DNA of 64,000 bases from positions 1-64,000 of the forward strand of contig JADGNY010000003.1 in the NCBI GenBank assembly GCA_017883235.1, given 5' to 3'. The stretch's first letter is position 1. Each line of letters begins with the position of its first letter. Of the stretch, positions 42,235-50,503 are shown piece by piece. The stretch comes from Thermoanaerobaculia bacterium. Its GTDB lineage: Bacteria; Acidobacteriota; Thermoanaerobaculia; Gp7-AA8. The notes below the pieces were generated by a model, which worked only from the letters and a program-made list of their open reading frames with translations, had not been told where the DNA came from and did not search any database. Made by a program: the position numbers and the translations under genes.

Positions 42235-44499
42235 ATGGCTGACAACGACCACGACGACGCTCTCGAATACCACTCGGGGGGACGTCCGGGAAAAACCGAA
42301 GTCGTTCCTACGAAGCCGACCGCGACGCAGCGCGATCTGGCGCTTGCCTACACACCGGGGGTGGCCAAGCCCTGCCTCGAGATCGCCCGCGAGCCGGGCG
42401 ACGTCTACAAGTACACGAACAAAGGGAACCTGGTCGCCGTCATTTCGAACGGCACGGCAGTCCTGGGCCTTGGCAACATCGGCCCCGCCGCCGGCAAGCC
42501 GGTGATGGAAGGGAAAGCCGTTCTCTTCAAGCGTTTCGCGGACATCGACGTCTTCGATCTCGAGCTCGACACACACGACACCGAGGCGTTCATCAACGCC
42601 GTCAGGATCATGGAGCCGACGTTCGGAGGCATCAACCTCGAAGACATCGCCGCGCCGGAGTGCTTTGAAATCGAGGAGCGTCTCAAGGCGGTGATGAAGA
42701 TCCCCGTCTTTCACGACGACCAGCACGGCACGGCCATCATCTCCGCCGCCGCGCTGAAAAACGCGCTCGAAGTGGTCGGCAAGAAGATCGAAGAAGTGCG
42801 CATCGTCATCTCCGGCGCCGGTGCCGCGGCCATGGCCTGCCTGCGCCTCTACATCAAGATGGGATTGCGCAAAGAGAACGTGATCCTGACCGACAGCAAG
42901 GGCGTGATCTTCAAGGGGCGCACGATCGACATGACGCCGTACAAGGAGGAGTTCGCGGCCGAAACCTCCCGGCGGACCCTGACGGAAGCGTTGGTGGGCG
43001 CGGACGTCCTCGTCGGCCTCTCCATCGGCGGCATCGTCAAGCCACACATGATCCAGTCGATGGCCAAAGATCCGATCGTTTTCGCGATGGCCAATCCCGA
43101 TCCGGAGATCCCCTACGACGACGCGGTCGCCGCGCGGCCCGACGTGATCATGGCCACCGGCCGCTCCGATTACCCGAATCAGGTCAACAACGTCCTCGGA
43201 TTTCCCTTCATCTTCCGGGGCGCGCTCGACTGCCGCGCCACGACCATCAACGACGAGATGAAGCTGGCCGCCTCTCTTGCCCTGGCCGAGCTGGCGAAGG
43301 AAGAAGTGCCGGACGCGGTACTGCGCGCGTACGGCGGCGGCGCGAAATTCACCTTCGGACGCCACTATCTGATCCCGAAGCCGTTCGACTCCCGCGTGCT
43401 CCTCAACGTGCCGGTGGCTGTGGCGCGGGCGGCGGCCGAGAGCGGCGTGGCGCAGGAGCCGATCACCGATTACGACGCCTATCGCCGCCGCCTCGAGCAG
43501 CTTCTCGGACGCGCGCGCGGGATGATGCACGGCGTCTACGACCGCGCCAAACGCGATCCAAAACGGATCGTCTTCCCCGAGGGCGACCAGGAAAAGATCA
43601 TTCGAGCCGCCAAGATCCTCATCGATGAAGGGCTCGCCCATCCCATCCTGCTGGTCAAACGCGAGGTCGTCGCACCACTGCTGGAGAAGCATCACATCGA
43701 CGAATCGAAAGTCACGATCATCGACATCGAGCACTGCGAACAGCTCGATCAGTATGTTCGCCGCTTCGCCGAGATCCGGCGGCGGCATGGCATCACCGTC
43801 GCTGATGCGTACCGGATTTTGAACAGCCGCAACTACTTCGCCATGATGATGGTCGAGGCAGGCGATGCCGACGGCGTGATCGCCGGCTTGCGCACCTACT
43901 ACCCGGCCACGATCAAACCGGCGCTGCAGATCGTCAAGACGCGGCCCGGTGTGAAGAGGGTTTCCGGTGCGTATCTGCTGATGTTCAAGAGCCGGATGCT
44001 GATCCTCGCGGACACGACCGTGACGATCGAGCCGTCGGCCGAGGATCTCGCGGAGATCGCCATTCTCACGGCGGAAACGGCGCGGCGGTTCAATATCGAG
44101 CCGCGCATCGCCATGATCTCGTTCTCCAACTTTGGCTCGACGAAGCATCCGGATGCGGAGAAGGCGGCCAGGGCCGTGGCGATCGTGAAGCAACTGCGGC
44201 CCGATCTCATCATCGAAGGGGAGATGCAGGCCGACGCCGCGGTCGAGCCGGGCATCGCCCACGCCGACTATCCGTGGAGCGCGATTCAGGGCGACGCCAA
44301 TGTGCTGATCTTCCCGAGCCTCGACGCCGCAAATGCCGCCTATAAACTTCTCTGGCGCCTCGGGGGCGCCGAGGCAATCGGTCCCATTCTTCAGGGAATG
44401 GCCAAGCCGGTGCACGTGCTCCAGCGCGGCGTCGATGTCAGCGACATCGTCAACATGGCCGCCATCGCCGTCGTCGACGCGCAGGAAGCGGGTTCCTAG
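42235..44499 (+). CDS. maeB: NADP-dependent malic enzyme, MaeB type with phosphotransacetylase-like domain
   Basis: This 754-residue protein is the MaeB length. The malic domain (1-430) has [45 protein letters not shown], and the NAD(P) loop [16 protein letters not shown]. The C-terminal 320 residues ([19 protein letters not shown]...YLLMFK...ISFSNFGS) form the Pta-like regulatory domain. It decarboxylates malate to pyruvate, making NADPH, and in enterobacteria responds to acetyl-CoA. Confidence 0.97.
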   Translation: MADNDHDDALEYHSGGRPGKTEVVPTKPTATQRDLALAYTPGVAKPCLEIAREPGDVYKYTNKGNLVAVISNGTAVLGLGNIGPAAGKPVMEGKAVLFKRFADIDVFDLELDTHDTEAFINAVRIMEPTFGGINLEDIAAPECFEIEERLKAVMKIPVFHDDQHGTAIISAAALKNALEVVGKKIEEVRIVISGAGAAAMACLRLYIKMGLRKENVILTDSKGVIFKGRTIDMTPYKEEFAAETSRRTLTEALVGADVLVGLSIGGIVKPHMIQSMAKDPIVFAMANPDPEIPYDDAVAARPDVIMATGRSDYPNQVNNVLGFPFIFRGALDCRATTINDEMKLAASLALAELAKEEVPDAVLRAYGGGAKFTFGRHYLIPKPFDSRVLLNVPVAVARAAAESGVAQEPITDYDAYRRRLEQLLGRARGMMHGVYDRAKRDPKRIVFPEGDQEKIIRAAKILIDEGLAHPILLVKREVVAPLLEKHHIDESKVTIIDIEHCEQLDQYVRRFAEIRRRHGITVADAYRILNSRNYFAMMMVEAGDADGVIAGLRTYYPATIKPALQIVKTRPGVKRVSGAYLLMFKSRMLILADTTVTIEPSAEDLAEIAILTAETARRFNIEPRIAMISFSNFGSTKHPDAEKAARAVAIVKQLRPDLIIEGEMQADAAVEPGIAHADYPWSAIQGDANVLIFPSLDAANAAYKLLWRLGGAEAIGPILQGMAKPVHVLQRGVDVSDIVNMAAIAVVDAQEAGS

Positions 44500-44513
44500 A
44501 AGGAGATCCCATC

Positions 44514-44849
44514 GTGTCCGATCACTACTACGCGCCCGAACACCTGAAAGCGTTCGGATCGATTTCTGAAGGCGCTCCCGAGCTGGGCAAGAAGTTTTTC
44601 GAGTACTACTCCGCGGTCTTCGCGCCGGGAGCGCTCACCGAGCGCGAGAAGGCGTTGATCGCGCTCGCCGTGGCGCACACGGTGCAATGCCCGTACTGCA
44701 TCGACGCGTATACGACCGAGAGTCTGCAGAAGGGAGCCGACCTCGAGCAGATGACCGAGGCGGTGCATGTGGCTTGTGCAATCCGCGGCGGTGCGTCGCT
44801 TGTTCACGGGATGCAGATGAAGGAACACGCCGAAAAGGTGGGTATGTGA
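44514..44849 (+). CDS. Carboxymuconolactone decarboxylase-family peroxidase, ArsS-associated
   Basis: This is a 111-residue protein. It starts after GAAGGAGATCCC and carries the AhpD/CMD fold with the redox pair CPYCIDAYT. The distal residues (MTEAVHVACAIRGGASLVHGMQM) match the small subgroup found next to ArsS radical SAM genes. It overlaps arsS by 4 bp (GTGA), so the two are translated together. It likely protects or assists the arsenosugar step. The exact reaction is not established. Confidence 0.88.
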   Translation: MSDHYYAPEHLKAFGSISEGAPELGKKFFEYYSAVFAPGALTEREKALIALAVAHTVQCPYCIDAYTTESLQKGADLEQMTEAVHVACAIRGGASLVHGMQMKEHAEKVGM

Positions 44850-45907
44850 CCATATCTCTGCCGGCGTCGACGTTGTCGTCGCGCCGTGCACCCCTGGCCG
44901 ATCCACGCGAACAATTGGCAAGGCTCGAAGCCAGCACCGCAGGCCGGGCCAGCTTTCAGGAGACGCTTCGCGCCGCCGGTTGGCCCGACCTGACTCCGGC
45001 CAGTCTCGAGATCTTCCAGATCAACCTCGGCAAGTTGTGCAACATGACCTGCCGCCACTGCCACGTCGACGCCGGTCCCGACCGCTCCGACGCCATGATG
45101 ACCCGCGAGATGGTCGACGCCTGCCTGCGCGCTCTCGATCAGACCCCCGCGCACACGGTCGACATCACCGGTGGCGCACCGGAGCTGCATCCCGAGTTTC
45201 GCTATCTCGCGGACGCGGCGCATGCGAGGGGAAAGCACGTCATCGACCGCTGCAACCTGTCGGTGCTCCTGCTCCCGCGCAACGCCGGCCTCGCGGAATG
45301 GCTGGCCGATCGAGAGGTCGAGGTCGTCGCCTCGCTGCCGCATTACCGTCAGCGGAGCACCGATGCGCAACGCGGCGACGGAGCCTTCGAGAAATCGATC
45401 GCGGCGCTCCGCCTGCTCAACACCGTCGGATATGGCCACGGAAACCCGCGCCGGATCCTGTCACTGATGACGAACCCCGCCGGGGCCTTCCTGGCCGCAC
45501 CGCAGTCGAGCGCCGAGAGCGAGTGGAAGACCGCGCTGCACCGCGATTTCGGCATCACGTTCGACCGCCTCCTGGCGCTGAACAACATGCCGATCTCCCG
45601 CTTCCTGGAGTGGCTGATCGAATCGGACAATCTCGACTCCTACATGTCCCGCTTGATCGACGGCTTCAACCCCGTCGCCGTTTCGGGCGTGATGTGCCGC
45701 AACACCCTCTCCGTCTCCTGGGACGGCCGCCTCTTCGACTGCGACTTCAACCAGATGCTCGATCTCGACGCGGAAACGGCTGTCGGAACGATGACCATCG
45801 AGAGCTTCGACTTCGAGCAGTGGCAGAAGCGGAGCGTCGTAACACGCACGCACTGCTTCGGCTGCACCGCCGGCGCGGGTAGTTCGTGCGGTGGGTCGAC
45901 TACGTAG
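44846..45907 (+). CDS. arsS: Arsenosugar biosynthesis radical SAM protein ArsS
   Basis: This is a 353-residue protein from GTG 44846, which overlaps the upstream stop. The cluster motif is CNMTCRHCHVDAGP, the SAM-binding segment VDITGGAPEL. Signature blocks HVIDRCNLSVLL and LPHYRQRSTD are typical of ArsS, and the C-terminal Cys set VMCRNTLSVSWDGRLFDCDF ends in CFGCTAGAGSSCGG. It adds a 5'-deoxyadenosyl group to methylated arsenicals. No arsM methyltransferase lies nearby; it may be elsewhere in the genome. Confidence 0.93.
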   Translation: MTISLPASTLSSRRAPLADPREQLARLEASTAGRASFQETLRAAGWPDLTPASLEIFQINLGKLCNMTCRHCHVDAGPDRSDAMMTREMVDACLRALDQTPAHTVDITGGAPELHPEFRYLADAAHARGKHVIDRCNLSVLLLPRNAGLAEWLADREVEVVASLPHYRQRSTDAQRGDGAFEKSIAALRLLNTVGYGHGNPRRILSLMTNPAGAFLAAPQSSAESEWKTALHRDFGITFDRLLALNNMPISRFLEWLIESDNLDSYMSRLIDGFNPVAVSGVMCRNTLSVSWDGRLFDCDFNQMLDLDAETAVGTMTIESFDFEQWQKRSVVTRTHCFGCTAGAGSSCGGSTT

Positions 45908-45919
45908 CAGCGCAGACGA

Positions 45920-46333
45920 CTTGAACGACACACTGTGGTCAGTCGATGACGCACTGCGATCAGTCGATGATACACCGTGATCAGTTGATGACACACCGTG
46001 ATCAGTTAATAGCACACCGTGATCAGTTAATGGCACACCGCGATCTGATCACGACGCACCACGATGAACTAATGACACATCTGTATCAATCAACGACAGA
46101 CGATGATCAGCTAGTGACATACCGTTCTCGGTTAATGAAACACCGTGATCAGTTAATGAAACACCGTGATCAGTTAATGAAACACTGTTCTCAGTTAGTG
46201 AAACACTGTTCTCAGTTAATGAAACACTGTTCTCAGTTAATGAAACACTGTTCTCGGTTAACGACACACCGTGATCAGTTAGCGACATTCTAGAGGCAGA
46301 TAATGACATTCTAAAGGCAGTTAATGTGAGGTC
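45920..46333. repeat. Tandem array, nineteen 21-bp units without indels
   Basis: Nineteen units (45920-46318) plus a partial one keep an exact 21-bp register although some share little sequence. A typical unit core is TTAATGAAACACCGTGATCA, alternating with ...ACACTGTTCTCAG. Both strands stay open and give heptapeptide strings (KHRDQLM; SLTDHGV), without a start site or domain. The array begins just behind arsS and ends inside a truncated gene. Confidence 0.95.
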
Positions 46334-46669
46334 GTGCCAAAGGAGCACGACAACCCGACGGCAACCTACGAAGGCGTCCCGCTCGGATCGATCCTCGAAC
46401 GCGCCGGCGTCCCTCGCGGCGAGAAGCTCCGCGGCAAGGCGCTTCGGGCGATCGTCGTCATCACGGCATTCGATGGATACGAGGTCGTGTTCACCCTTCC
46501 CGACACCGATCCGGCGTTCACCGACCGGCTCATCATCCTCGTGGAGAAGAAGGACGGTAAGCCGTTGCCCGAGAAGGAAGGGCCGTTCCGCATCGTTGCG
46601 CCCGCGGAGAAGCGGCCGGCGCGGTGGATACGGAATGTGAAGACAATTGCAGTCAAGAATGTGGAGTGA
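46334..46669 (+). pseudogene. 5'-truncated molybdopterin-binding (sulfite-oxidase-like) domain gene
   Basis: The frame from 46334 reads TATYEGVPLGSILERAGVPR, then KLRGKALRAIVVITAFDGYEVVF and DPAFTDRLIILVEKKDGKPLPEKEGPFRIVAP. This is the central part of small exported Moco-binding-domain proteins, which normally carry a signal peptide and about 60 further N-terminal residues. Upstream the frame hits a TAA at 46322 within the 21-bp array. The 5' end has therefore been replaced by repeat DNA. The 3' end is complete. Confidence 0.75.
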
Positions 46670-46673
46670 CCAA

Positions 46674-46847
46674 ATGTGGGAAGACCCGATCGTGAAGGAA
46701 ACACGTGAGCTCCGCGAAGAGATGGTTGCTGAGTTCGACGGCGATCTCGACGCGCTGTGGCAGCACCTTCAGAAGGTTCAGGACCAGTATCGAGATCGCG
46801 TTGTTACCGGGCAACCGAAGCCGGTTGTCGACGACCGCGAGAAATAA
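46674..46847 (+). CDS. Small protein of the MWEDPIVKE family, copy 2
   Basis: This is a 57-residue protein from ATG 46674, begun just 4 bp after the truncated gene. It shares MWEDPIVKETR and the DGDLDALWQHL block with the copy at 39268 but has a different tail (VVTGQPKPVVDDREK). Probably a mobile accessory gene of antitoxin size. Function unknown. Confidence 0.72.
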   Translation: MWEDPIVKETRELREEMVAEFDGDLDALWQHLQKVQDQYRDRVVTGQPKPVVDDREK

Positions 46848-46879
46848 CGACGCGATGCCGCGTCAAACGTAGATTGGAC

Positions 46880-46993
46880 TACGTAGGTCGGACTCTCCAG
46901 TCCGACCGATGCTCGCGCTGGTGGTAGTTCTAGCTCTAGCTCTAGCTAGAACGCGTTTTTCAAGAGGGGTCAGACTGGAGAGGCCCACCTACG
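46880..46993. repeat. Pair of inverted CGTAGGT...CTCTCCAGT motifs
   Basis: GGTCGGACT-CTCC-AGTCCGACC (46886-46907) is a perfect hairpin. A diverged, inverted relative (GACTGGAGAGGCCCACCTACG, given in two parts: GACTGGAGAG then GCCCACCTACG) ends at 46993. Between them lies a CTAGCT microsatellite (about 46931-46949). This looks like a REP-type element pair. Confidence 0.65.
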
Positions 46994-47142
46994 TTTTCGG
47001 CGCTGCGCTCGGCGTCCAGCTCTGTCCGCGACTTTGACGGCGGTACGAAGATAGGCTCTTCCCAAGCCGAGGGATCATCAAGATCTGCGATGACCTCAGC
47101 TTCGATCTGATCGTCAAGGAGCTTCTGTTTGCGTGAAGTCAT
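46960..47142 (-). CDS. Small antitoxin-like protein
   Basis: This is a 60-residue protein. MTSRKQKLLDDQIEAEVIAD then LDDPSAWEEPIFVPPSKS is a phrase seen in many short acidic proteins of soil bacteria, with no catalytic residues. The last residues run into the neighbouring repeat (stop at 46960), so the C-terminus may be modified by that insertion. A toxin partner is not visible. Confidence 0.55.
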   Translation of the reverse strand: MTSRKQKLLDDQIEAEVIADLDDPSAWEEPIFVPPSKSRTELDAERSAENVGGPLQSDPS

Positions 47143-47163
47143 AGGTTCTAGTGTCGTCTCAAG

Positions 47164-47533
47164 ATTGAAATCGGAGGTTAAGCACCTCTCAATTCACTGT
47201 CATCCTGAGCCTGCCGGAGCCGCTGAGCGAGCGTAGCGAGCGAAGGGCGGCGGAGGACGGCGAAGGATCTCCAGGTGCGCTGCTTGGGACAGGAGCGAAA
47301 CTGTGATTTCTGTAACGAAGGTCCTACCGTCGAAGGGATAGGCTCGCAAACGAAAATCGAGCTGATCTGGATGAATGACAAACCCCTGCTGCGCTTCTGC
47401 CCCAGTCTTCGCATCTTGAGATCCTTCGCCGTCCTCCGCCGCTTTTCGCTCGCTACGCTCGCTCAGCGGCTTCGGCAGTCTCAGGATGACAATTTGGACG
47501 CCAGCGCGACCATCGTCCACCCCTGATTTCAAT
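47164..47533. repeat. MITE-like palindromic element, about 370 bp
   Basis: Terminal inverted repeats ATTGAAATC (47164-47172) and GATTTCAAT (47525-47533) enclose two 70-85-bp inner arms that are near-perfect reverse complements. Each reads GTCATCCTGAG, then CTGAGCGAGCGTAGCGAGCG, then GGCGGAGGACGGCGAAGGAT, at about 47200-47270 and 47410-47490. No transposase inside. It interrupts the region between a small gene and a decayed paralogue. Confidence 0.85.
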
Positions 47534-47604
47534 GCTGACAGGGCACTAGCCGGTGACGAATCGCAGTCGTGCGTTCGGCCCCGTACACGGTAGCGATTTT
47601 GGTG

Positions 47605-47655
47605 CGTTTCGTCACTGGGAAACTGAAGAGGGTTGTCGACGACCGCAAACGCTAA
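47605..47655 (+). pseudogene. 3' fragment of a third MWEDPIVKE-family gene
   Basis: The 16 codons RFVTGKLKRVVDDRKR and a TAA match the end of copy 2 (RVVTGQPKPVVDDREK) base for base at most positions. The 5' part is missing, replaced by DNA next to the MITE-like element. Confidence 0.7.
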
Positions 47656-47673
47656 CGTAGCGACAGACCAGAC

Positions 47674-47937
47674 TCATCCGAGTCGGATTTTCCTAACTGT
47701 CTCGCTGGGAAATGCTCCGAGAAGAGTCGGTACGTCGATGGCAAATGCCCGAGCTAAACGCACGATCACGTGCAGGCTTGGTCCCTGCTCGCCGCGTTCC
47801 AGATTTCCGACGTAGTTGAGCGAGATGCCCGCCGTTTCCGCGAGCCGTTCCTGCGACCATCCCCGTTCCGATCGCAGTTGCCGAAGAGACTCGCCAAACA
47901 AAACCGCCTCCGGTGCTTTCTTGCGTGAAGCAGTCAT
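47674..47937 (-). CDS. XRE-family helix-turn-helix regulator
   Basis: This is an 87-residue protein from ATG 47937 (an upstream ATG at 47958 is possible). The HTH is LRQLRSERGWSQERLAETAGISLNYVGNLERGEQGPSLHVIVRLARAFAI. No effector domain, so it is likely a small repressor. It is divergent from the small gene at 48013, whose start is 76 bp away, and may control it. Confidence 0.9.
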   Translation of the reverse strand: MTASRKKAPEAVLFGESLRQLRSERGWSQERLAETAGISLNYVGNLERGEQGPSLHVIVRLARAFAIDVPTLLGAFPSETVRKIRLG

Positions 47938-48012
47938 CGCTCTCTTGACATTCCACACGATCGTTGGTAGTTTGCCTACCCACGATCATGGGTATCAACG
48001 TTCGGAGATGAT

Positions 48013-48282
48013 ATGGCCAAGATTGCAAGGATCGGCACACGCCGAGCGCTCAACAGCAGGAGAGCCATCACCGTCGAGTTGCCCGAGTTTCTTCTTCAGG
48101 CGCTCGAAGTCCGTGTCGCAGAGGCAAACATCGGCTCAGAACACGACGACGACGTGACGCTGGATCACCTCCTCGAGCTTGAGCTCGCGGAGAGGCTTTC
48201 GATCGGAGAGGTCGCGCTTCTTGAGCAAAAGGTGCCGGGGATCGGCGCGGCGGTATCGATGTGGTTGCGCGAGATCGATTGA
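48013..48282 (+). CDS. Uncharacterised 89-residue protein
   Basis: The ATG lies behind GGAGATGAT. The N-terminus is basic (MAKIARIGTRRALNSRRAIT), then VELPEFLLQALEVRVAEAN could be a ribbon-helix-helix strand and helix. The rest is acidic and helical. It is divergent from an XRE regulator, an arrangement common for mobile regulatory pairs. No firm family. Confidence 0.6.
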   Translation: MAKIARIGTRRALNSRRAITVELPEFLLQALEVRVAEANIGSEHDDDVTLDHLLELELAERLSIGEVALLEQKVPGIGAAVSMWLREID

Positions 48283-48505
48283 GTTAGAAGGCCGGTGTTG
48301 ATAGCGTCCCAGCCGCGGCAGATTTGGCATCGGTCGAGGAGTGTTGAGTCGCGACCGTTTCACTCTACGATACGTAGATGGTGTCCTTCCCCTTCGAGGG
48401 AGTCGCCTCGAAGATTGGGTCGAAGTGTCGTGAAAGTTTAGTATTTGCGAGGATCGCCGACCAGCCAGAAGCTTGGAAACGTGATCATGAACGGGGAGGC
48501 GAAAC

Positions 48506-48889
48506 ATGGACATTCAATCCACTCTAGGCGATGTATACCGAACGGCGCTGGCCGAGCACGGCGATGGCAGCATGTGGACGCACGACGCGCAAAACGCCTT
48601 CTCATTGGATGAATGGTGGGATGACGCGCAGCGGTCCGAGGCATCAGATCAGCGCATTTTCTCGTATGACGGCATACGTATCGTTCGGCATGGTGCAGAT
48701 GTGCAAGACCAAAAAACCGTTATCTACCTCGCAGCTATCCGCTGCGCGTCTTGCAAGCGGTTTGTGCAGGAGGAGCCCGAACAGTTCAACCGTCGCCGTC
48801 TGGGCGAGCCGCAAAACAACATACCGATTTATTGCATAAGGTGCGTGTCCGGAGGAGTAATCGGACCGCATCTGTTTCGTGGAGCTTGA
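48506..48889 (+). CDS. Uncharacterised protein with two CxxC motifs
   Basis: This is a 127-residue protein preceded by GGGGAGG. The N-terminal half is acidic and rich in Trp (DEWWDDAQRSE). The C-terminal half has IRCASCKRFV and YCIRCVSGG, a likely four-Cys zinc ribbon. No known family. Its DNA is less GC-rich than neighbouring housekeeping genes, consistent with an acquired gene. Confidence 0.65.
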   Translation: MDIQSTLGDVYRTALAEHGDGSMWTHDAQNAFSLDEWWDDAQRSEASDQRIFSYDGIRIVRHGADVQDQKTVIYLAAIRCASCKRFVQEEPEQFNRRRLGEPQNNIPIYCIRCVSGGVIGPHLFRGA

Positions 48890-48938
48890 TTAACCGACTC
48901 GTCAGTTTCGCCACGGCTCGTGAGTGTAGGATGCCAGG

Positions 48939-49121
48939 ATGCGGACACTGTTGGGATGGGTGTTTCTCATTTGGTCCGCGTGGCTCATGATGGTGGTCTA
49001 TGGCTACCTCCGGCACCCTAAGCAGACGAACAAGGCGACGACCGCAGTTCTAGTGCTGCTGGGGTTTATCTTGTTCGCGGGATTGCTCGGCGGGATCGGC
49101 CTGTGGCTCGTGTTTCGATGA
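48939..49121 (+). CDS. Small membrane protein, 60 residues
   Basis: Two membrane helices (LLGWVFLIWSAWLMMVVYGYL and TAVLVLLGFILFAGLLGGIGLWLVF) are joined by a basic linker RHPKQTNKAT. It matches no named family that I recognise. It is convergent with purD. Confidence 0.65.
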   Translation: MRTLLGWVFLIWSAWLMMVVYGYLRHPKQTNKATTAVLVLLGFILFAGLLGGIGLWLVFR

Positions 49122-49152
49122 ATGACTTTCGAGTGGACCCCACTACAGAGTC

Positions 49153-50427
49153 TTAGTTCTTCCGCTGCTCCAGCGCCCGGTACCCGATATCCGTCCGGTA
49201 CCTTGCTCCCTCGAATCGCACCTTCGGCGCGGCCTCGTACGCCTTCGCAAGCGCCTCGGAGAGCGTGGCGGCGCGAGCGCAGACGCTGGCGACGCGGCCG
49301 GCTACGTTGACCATTCGGCCGCCGCGGGGGATCGTTCCGGCGTGGAAGACCGTCACGGCCGGGTCGTCGATCGGATCGATGACGACTTCCTGCCCTTTCG
49401 GGAAATCGTTGGGATAGCCGTCGACGGCGATGACGACGCAGGCGGCGGCCTCCTTGAGCCAGTTCAGCTTCGTGTCGCCGAGGTTGCCGCGGGCGACTTT
49501 GAGGCAGACGTCGGCCAGATCGTCTTCGAGGCGGAGCATCTGCACCTGCGTTTCGGGGTCGCCGAAGCGGCAGTTGTACTCCAGCACCTTCGGGCCCTTC
49601 GCCGTCAGCATCACACCGGCGTAGAGGCAGCCGGTGTATGGGCGTCCCTCGGCGGCCATCCCCTGAATCGTCGGCATGATGATCGTCTTCACGATCTCCG
49701 CCGCGGTCTCGCCGTTCAGGACCACGGCCGGTGAGTGCGCCCCCATCCCGCCGGTGTTGGGCCCCGTCTCGCCGTCGAAAGCCTTCTTGTAGTCTTTGGC
49801 CGGCGCCAGCGAGACGAACTTCGTCCCGTCGGTGAGGGCCATGAACGACACCTCCTCGCCGGTCAGGAACTCCTCGACGAGGATGCGGTTGGCGGCGTTG
49901 CCGAACTTCTTCTCCTCGAAGACGAGCCGGAGATACTCCTCCGCTTCCCTCTTCGAACCGACGATGACGACGCCCTTGCCAGACGCCAGCCCGTCGACCT
50001 TGAGGACCGAGGGATAGCCGAACTCCTTCAGCGCCGCTTTGGCCTCATCGATCGACGAGCAGACCCTGGCGTCGGCGGTCGGGATGGCGTACTTGCGCAT
50101 GAACTCTTTGGAGAACGCCTTCGACCCTTCCAGCTCGGCAGCCAGGCGCGTCGGGCCGAAGATGGCCAGATCGCGCTTCTGGAACTCGTCGACGATGCCG
50201 AGGGTCAAGGGGAGCTCCGGACCGACGATGGTCAGGTCCATCTTCAGCTTCTCGGCGAAATCGGCGAGCTCGATGATGTCGGCCACGCCGATGTTCACAC
50301 AGTCAGCGATGGCTGCGATCCCGGCGTTTCCCGGAGCCGCGTAGACCTCCTTGACGAGAGGAGACTGGCGGAGTTTCCACGCGATCGCATGCTCGCGTGC
50401 CCCTTGCCCAACGACCAGAACGCGCAT
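49153..50427 (-). CDS. purD: Phosphoribosylamine-glycine ligase
   Basis: This is a 424-residue protein of normal length. It opens MRVLVVGQGAREHAIAWKL (family MKVLVIGxGGREHAL), with APGNAGIA, VGPELPLTLGIVDEF, FMRKYAIPTA, KVDGLASGKGVVI and NTGGMGAHSPA. The C-terminal block ends ALAKAYEAAPKVRFEGARYRTDIGYRAL. It catalyses the second step of purine synthesis (GAR formation). It stands alone, divergent from the sigma factor operon. Confidence 0.97.
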   Translation of the reverse strand: MRVLVVGQGAREHAIAWKLRQSPLVKEVYAAPGNAGIAAIADCVNIGVADIIELADFAEKLKMDLTIVGPELPLTLGIVDEFQKRDLAIFGPTRLAAELEGSKAFSKEFMRKYAIPTADARVCSSIDEAKAALKEFGYPSVLKVDGLASGKGVVIVGSKREAEEYLRLVFEEKKFGNAANRILVEEFLTGEEVSFMALTDGTKFVSLAPAKDYKKAFDGETGPNTGGMGAHSPAVVLNGETAAEIVKTIIMPTIQGMAAEGRPYTGCLYAGVMLTAKGPKVLEYNCRFGDPETQVQMLRLEDDLADVCLKVARGNLGDTKLNWLKEAAACVVIAVDGYPNDFPKGQEVVIDPIDDPAVTVFHAGTIPRGGRMVNVAGRVASVCARAATLSEALAKAYEAAPKVRFEGARYRTDIGYRALEQRKN

Positions 50428-50503
50428 GTGGTGGTGTTTGGGATTCTAGCACCAGAAATCCAACGCCCCCCATAGACGTTCCCAATCCCACCGCCGTACA
50501 TGT

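Noticed and set aside
42229-44415. 728-codon minus-strand frame
   Set aside because: It is fully antisense to maeB, with no start signal or motif.
45946-46293. Heptapeptide-repeat protein (KHRDQLM)
   Set aside because: No ribosome binding site, both strands are equally open and the array also covers DNA outside the frame. It remains possible and is raised as a check in the findings.
7108-46333. CRISPR arrays at the three tandem repeats
   Set aside because: There are no unique spacers between units and no cas genes; units are contiguous.
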